A stretch of 51,482 nucleotides of DNA. Source: Lachnospiraceae bacterium (GTDB lineage Bacteria; Bacillota; Clostridia; Lachnospirales; Lachnospiraceae). This document shows positions 47,974 to 51,482 of this stretch, piece by piece. How positions within the stretch are numbered: position 1 is the stretch's first letter; each line of letters opens with the position of its first letter. Below the pieces are notes generated by a model. That model was not told where the DNA came from and did not search any database. It saw only the letters and a program-made list of their open reading frames with translations. The stretch lies in assembly GCA_017430085.1 (NCBI GenBank), contig JAFRNR010000006.1, forward strand, positions 1 to 51,482, read 5' to 3'. Position numbers and translations under genes: made by a program.

Positions 47974-50900
47974 TCATTGTCCGCTTGACCATTCGTAAAG
48001 CCATTCCGTAACAGCACCGTTTCCGTAGAAGTATACGGCAAATACCGAGCCCGGATCACCGGCGTACATAGTCCATTCATAGGTGCCGGAGCCGTCGTAT
48101 TCATAAGCGCCGCTCTGGGGGCTGATCCTTGCAAAGGCAAGCATCTTGCCGTTGGCTCCGTTTTCCGGATTCTGCAGACGCGCCCCGGTATATATGCCGG
48201 AAGATGAATAGAACACTTCCTCATTAAACAATATTCTTTCAAGATTATAGTCTTTAATATTTGAAGTTCCTGAGAGACTGTAGGTCTGTCCCGGCACCAG
48301 AACGCGCGGAGGCGAATCACAGGTGACAGTACCGGTGCCTTTTTCCACGATTCTGTTTTTGTCCACATTGTTGCTGTCGTCAACATAGTAGGATACAAAG
48401 GATACTGTATGGGAAGCCGCGGAAGCATCATAAGACCAGTACTTCTTCGAATGCGCAAACATCTGCTCCCAGCTGTCCGTCTTATACACATTGGTCTGTG
48501 TCTGGACCCAGCGGCCGGAAGTCTGCGGATTATTTCCCTTATTGTTTATCTCGAAAATGAACTCATCGGATATCTCTCCCATAAGCTTCTTTCCCGAGGA
48601 ATCGGTCACATATTCGCACAGGGTCAATGTCAGCGTCAGCGAGTCCTCATCGGAACCCTTAAAGAGTTCTTCCTTCGGAATCCTGTATTCATCTTCAAAC
48701 AATGAGTTACTGATCTCAATTTTTATCTTTTCGCGGCCCGGAATGTCTATAGTCAAAAGATAGCCGTCTATTATCTTTGCCGCCGCAGCCTTGCTCAGAT
48801 TCGGGAACTCCATGATAAGGTCCGTATCATCTTCGCGGCAGGCAGCGGGTTTGGTCTTATCGAGCACATAAACGGTATAACCGCTCGTATCTCCGGGGTT
48901 ATTCAGCACTCCTGTTATTTCCAGAATATTACGATTATTTTGGGAGGTAACCAGGGTGCGGCGATCCAGCGCAGGAATATACGCTCCTTTTGTGAACTTT
49001 TCAAAACTATCCAACGGCAAAAGCTGTGTTCCGGGAAGTTTGGAAGAGAATCCTTTGTCCGGTATCAACAGAAGTATCATCGGATCTTGTGTCTTTTGTT
49101 GAAATCCACGGATCTCGCTTGTATAACTTCCCTCCGGAACGACCGGTACACTGTATTTTTCGCCCTTTTTGATAATGATCGGGGAGTTTGCTTTATATGA
49201 CTCTTCTTTGGCATTATAATAATCGGAGAACTTCTGTTTATTCTTCCTTATCCACAGCTTATATTGAGTCTCAAATTCATTTTCGTTAAGACCAAAAGCC
49301 TTCATGAGCGGTTTGGAGACGCCGCCTTCCTTGTAGCTGCAGGCTTCTCTCATAAGACGATCCCCCCACATGGTTCTCCCTGTTTTTTCTACAAGATAGT
49401 TGACAAACAGGCCCAGGTTATACCCCTCGTGCTGCATTATAGTAGTATCGTCTTTATCCTTCCCTTCCGCATAAAACTTGTCTAAAGGAAGCTTTAGCGT
49501 GCCCCAGTAATCCATAGGGCACATTTCCATAGTGGAGTCTTCATCGATGATGCCTTTCCATTTGTACCAGTCGGCAGCCCTGTTTTCGACGACTACCGCT
49601 GTCATTTCGTCGTATCTTACCGAATCTGTCCAGAAATAACGGTATCCTCTCTGGCAGACATGCAGGAGCTCGTGCGTAAGCGTAACAAGAAGAGCGTCCT
49701 TTTTTTCCTGGGCGCTGTTTACTATTCTGCTGAGGTCGATATGTACCCACGGATACTTGGGCAGACGGGGCATCGAAAGCGCCATCGCGTTTGCCGGAAG
49801 TCCCGGAGCTGATGTTATCTCCACGACCGCTGAAGGCATTTTTATGTATTCATGTTCTTTAAGGAATTTAAATGACAGATCGATACACGCAACAGCATAT
49901 TCCACCGGCTCCGGAAGCGCCATTTCCTTCGCGAGCTTCTGATAGTCAGGATCCTTTTTTATGGCCTCGGCTAACACTTCTTCCACGCTTTTATTTCTTG
50001 AAAAGATGTTCAGAATGCTTGAGGCGTTGTCATATTTCGTATTTTCGTATTCCTTATAAAGTTCGTCAGCCTTTGCCCTGTACGTATCTTCGATCGCCTT
50101 CATTTGATTCCGGATATCCGTGTCGTCGACTCCGATATCCTTATTCAGCCAGCGAAGCGTGTAGGTGGCGTAGTCGTTCGTTCTTGTTATTTTTGATTCC
50201 TTCGTCTTTGTGTCCTGGAAATACTGGATCGGGCCGGATAAGCCTTCGCTGATGTTTTTGGCCCACATCGCGACCATTATCGTGCCAAAAACGATCAGAG
50301 CCCCGACCTCTACTACCGCGACCACCGTGATGCTGTTCTGGTCTGTGGTATAAATGAGCTTTCCGTTTTCGACTCTGCTCGCGTACTGATAATAGGTTCC
50401 GTCGTCCGCCACCCGGTAAGCGACAAGATGATCATAAAGGCTCTCGTCTACATTCAGTTTATCGAGGTCTATGCTGACAGTATAGGTTCCGGGGATCACC
50501 TCGTCGTCTTCCAGGCCCGCGTCCACCTCAAAGCCCGCAATAGCCCTTACCCTTTCTTTTTCCAGTTCAGCCACCGTATTGAGCAGGGTTTCGTCTGCCT
50601 CCGTTACGGGCTGGATCCTGATCTCTGTGTCCTGCAGGAAAGCGTCCTTCGGGGCAGACACGAAGACCCCGTCGCACGGTGACATTGCGATTTCTTTGCT
50701 GTTGCCAAATCCGCTGAGATCTCCGGGAACGACATTATCCGGATCGTTTTCCGATTCGACGACGCTGCCGGTGTTATCAGACGAACCGGTTGTTGTATTT
50801 GTAACATTGATGACAGGCTTGCCTTTAAAAAAACCGGGATCAACAAAACCGGTAAAAAGAATCACCGGGACTAAAAGCACGGCTATCAGCTTCGGCAGAC

Positions 50901-51006
50901 AGCCGCCCTTCTTTTTTTTCGGCTGCGGCTCTGCTTTTGCGGCAGTCCGGGGATAGCCTTTTGAATCATTCGTGTTCCTGGAAGGCATAGAACCGGTGTG
51001 TTTCAC
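47974..51006 (-). CDS. Large membrane-anchored protein with HELLH metalloprotease-like domain
   Basis: 1010-aa surface protein. A positively charged N terminus (KKKKGGC) precedes a transmembrane helix at about 37-53 (LPKLIAVLLVPVILFTG), and a second hydrophobic segment lies at about 226-247 (ITVVAVVEVGALIVFGTIMVAM). Residues about 108-225 are beta-rich (GVFVSAPKDAFLQDTEIRIQ). The HELLH motif at 445-449 with a downstream glutamate (VVVENRAADW, E474) suggests a zinc-metallopeptidase domain. The C-terminal half is beta-rich and Ser/Asn-heavy. The start is GTG at 51006, with AAGGA 10 nt upstream; ATG at 50988 is an alternative. It was not assigned to a known family. Slightly lower GC than the rest. 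Confidence 0.75.
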   Translation of the reverse strand: MKHTGSMPSRNTNDSKGYPRTAAKAEPQPKKKKGGCLPKLIAVLLVPVILFTGFVDPGFFKGKPVINVTNTTTGSSDNTGSVVESENDPDNVVPGDLSGFGNSKEIAMSPCDGVFVSAPKDAFLQDTEIRIQPVTEADETLLNTVAELEKERVRAIAGFEVDAGLEDDEVIPGTYTVSIDLDKLNVDESLYDHLVAYRVADDGTYYQYASRVENGKLIYTTDQNSITVVAVVEVGALIVFGTIMVAMWAKNISEGLSGPIQYFQDTKTKESKITRTNDYATYTLRWLNKDIGVDDTDIRNQMKAIEDTYRAKADELYKEYENTKYDNASSILNIFSRNKSVEEVLAEAIKKDPDYQKLAKEMALPEPVEYAVACIDLSFKFLKEHEYIKMPSAVVEITSAPGLPANAMALSMPRLPKYPWVHIDLSRIVNSAQEKKDALLVTLTHELLHVCQRGYRYFWTDSVRYDEMTAVVVENRAADWYKWKGIIDEDSTMEMCPMDYWGTLKLPLDKFYAEGKDKDDTTIMQHEGYNLGLFVNYLVEKTGRTMWGDRLMREACSYKEGGVSKPLMKAFGLNENEFETQYKLWIRKNKQKFSDYYNAKEESYKANSPIIIKKGEKYSVPVVPEGSYTSEIRGFQQKTQDPMILLLIPDKGFSSKLPGTQLLPLDSFEKFTKGAYIPALDRRTLVTSQNNRNILEITGVLNNPGDTSGYTVYVLDKTKPAACREDDTDLIMEFPNLSKAAAAKIIDGYLLTIDIPGREKIKIEISNSLFEDEYRIPKEELFKGSDEDSLTLTLTLCEYVTDSSGKKLMGEISDEFIFEINNKGNNPQTSGRWVQTQTNVYKTDSWEQMFAHSKKYWSYDASAASHTVSFVSYYVDDSNNVDKNRIVEKGTGTVTCDSPPRVLVPGQTYSLSGTSNIKDYNLERILFNEEVFYSSSGIYTGARLQNPENGANGKMLAFARISPQSGAYEYDGSGTYEWTMYAGDPGSVFAVYFYGNGAVTEWLYEWSSGQ

Positions 51007-51088
51007 AGTGTCTTCATCCTTTCAAAATCAAATCTTCTCTCAATACAGAAAAACTATCACAAATCCTGTGTTTTAGCAAAATATTTAT

Positions 51089-51482
51089 TTATTTCAGCGG
51101 CGTTACGATCGGTTCCGTGCCGTAAGAATACTCTGCAAAAGGATTTACCACGGACACGATCTCTCCTTTGGAATTCATGTAGACGCAGGACTGGCTGCCG
51201 CCGGAAAGGTCCGCGTTCACCAGCATCCCCACGTAATCGGTATGATTCCCGGCGGGCGCCTTGTCGTGCTGGGTCAGCCCCCGCTTGCCGCAGATGAAGG
51301 CGTTGAAGCGATAGTCCGTCATGTATCCGTCGTAGGTCTTGCCCTCCGTGCCGGAGAAGTCCAGTTGTACACCAGCTTCGTGTTGGGCGTGATGGTCCCC
51401 TCCAGGAACGGATACAGATCATGCTGATGGCCGGTGATGAGAATATCCACGCCGATCTCGTTCAGCCGTTCCGTCCAGGCGG
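51089..51482 (-). pseudogene. Calcineurin-like metallophosphoesterase, cut by the window edge and frameshifted
   Basis: The C-terminal part of a phosphoesterase. The upstream frame (51482-51324) ends ERLNEIGVDILITGHQHDLYPFLEGTI...NTKLVYN (split), with the GHQH metal motif, then runs into a stop. The downstream frame (VQLDFSGTEGKTYDGYMTDY to TPLK at 51089) is the rest of the same protein. A shift of one base near 51360-51370 separates them. The rest of the gene lies outside the window. True pseudogene or sequence error; the window edge prevents choosing. Confidence 0.65.

Noticed and set aside
1-51482. CRISPR arrays, transposases, phage structural genes, tRNA or rRNA genes
   Set aside because: No regularly spaced repeats, transposase motifs or RNA gene signatures were found on either strand.

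Overview
The window is 51.5 kb of GC-rich, gene-dense bacterial chromosome. Purine-rich Shine-Dalgarno sites, sigma-A-type promoters (several with an extended TGnTATAAT-like -10), short hairpin-plus-T-run terminators and the gene families present (Y-family polymerase with YolD, TipAS-type MerR, YhfC, DUF434, GntP, PurF with its Fe-S cysteines) all point to Bacillota, most likely an anaerobic member of Clostridia. No rRNA, tRNA, CRISPR array, transposase or phage structural gene was seen. Nearly all genes lie on the minus strand; the exceptions are the polymerase/YolD pair, a TetR gene, and the GntP/glycerate kinase pair.

Layout. (1) 1-1.2 kb: the 3' part of a UV-repair Y-family polymerase plus YolD. 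(2) 1.2-5.4 kb: a tight five-gene operon of acylphosphatase, PARG-like macrodomain protein, a 70-aa orphan, a ParB-like/BMP fusion and a nitrilase-family hydrolase. (3) 5.4-13.4 kb: a TipAS-type MerR regulator, YbaK deacylase, a Ser/Thr kinase cassette (453-aa orphan, transmembrane kinase, Sel1-repeat protein), and an APH-like gene followed by a frameshifted membrane protein and a DUF2087 protein. (4) 13.5-19.9 kb: a purine operon, purC-purF-purA-fumC-purB. (5) 20.0-27.0 kb: three overlapping genes encoding a 1568-aa HD/repeat/nucleotidyltransferase/GNAT-like/PRTase protein, an LDH/MDH-like dehydrogenase and an iron-sulfur flavoprotein. (6) 27-37 kb: small-molecule and stress genes (GlsB/YeaQ, esterase, serine hydrolase with a structured leader, NTPase, ArsC-like, GNAT, small kinase, hydroxyacyl-CoA dehydrogenase facing a TetR gene, DUF434, phosphatase, thioesterase, YhfC plus a membrane-bound MerR). 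(7) 37-44 kb: carbohydrate metabolism (GntP and glycerate kinase; amylosucrase-like GH13, fructokinase and a phosphoesterase) with a HAD/PtsI chimeric relic. (8) 44-51.5 kb: YcaQ-like DNA repair protein, GrpB-Nudix fusion, a GNAT pseudogene, an AT-rich monooxygenase-like gene, a Nudix hydrolase, a 1010-aa membrane-anchored HELLH protein and a broken phosphoesterase cut by the window edge.

How the genes work together. In the purine operon, PurB releases fumarate in two steps and fumC can convert it to malate, so its position makes metabolic sense. The HD/nucleotidyltransferase/PRTase operon combines a nucleotidyl-transfer enzyme with two probable NAD/flavin oxidoreductases and is the best candidate for an undescribed system. 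Two MerR genes 31 kb apart carry the same 13-bp palindrome at the same place in a 19-bp promoter spacer. Several genes carry frameshifts or deletions (Pr6Pr-like, HAD/PtsI, GNAT, the edge phosphoesterase, and an ArsC-like gene with an apparent ATC start), which means either a locally decaying genome or indel errors in the assembly.
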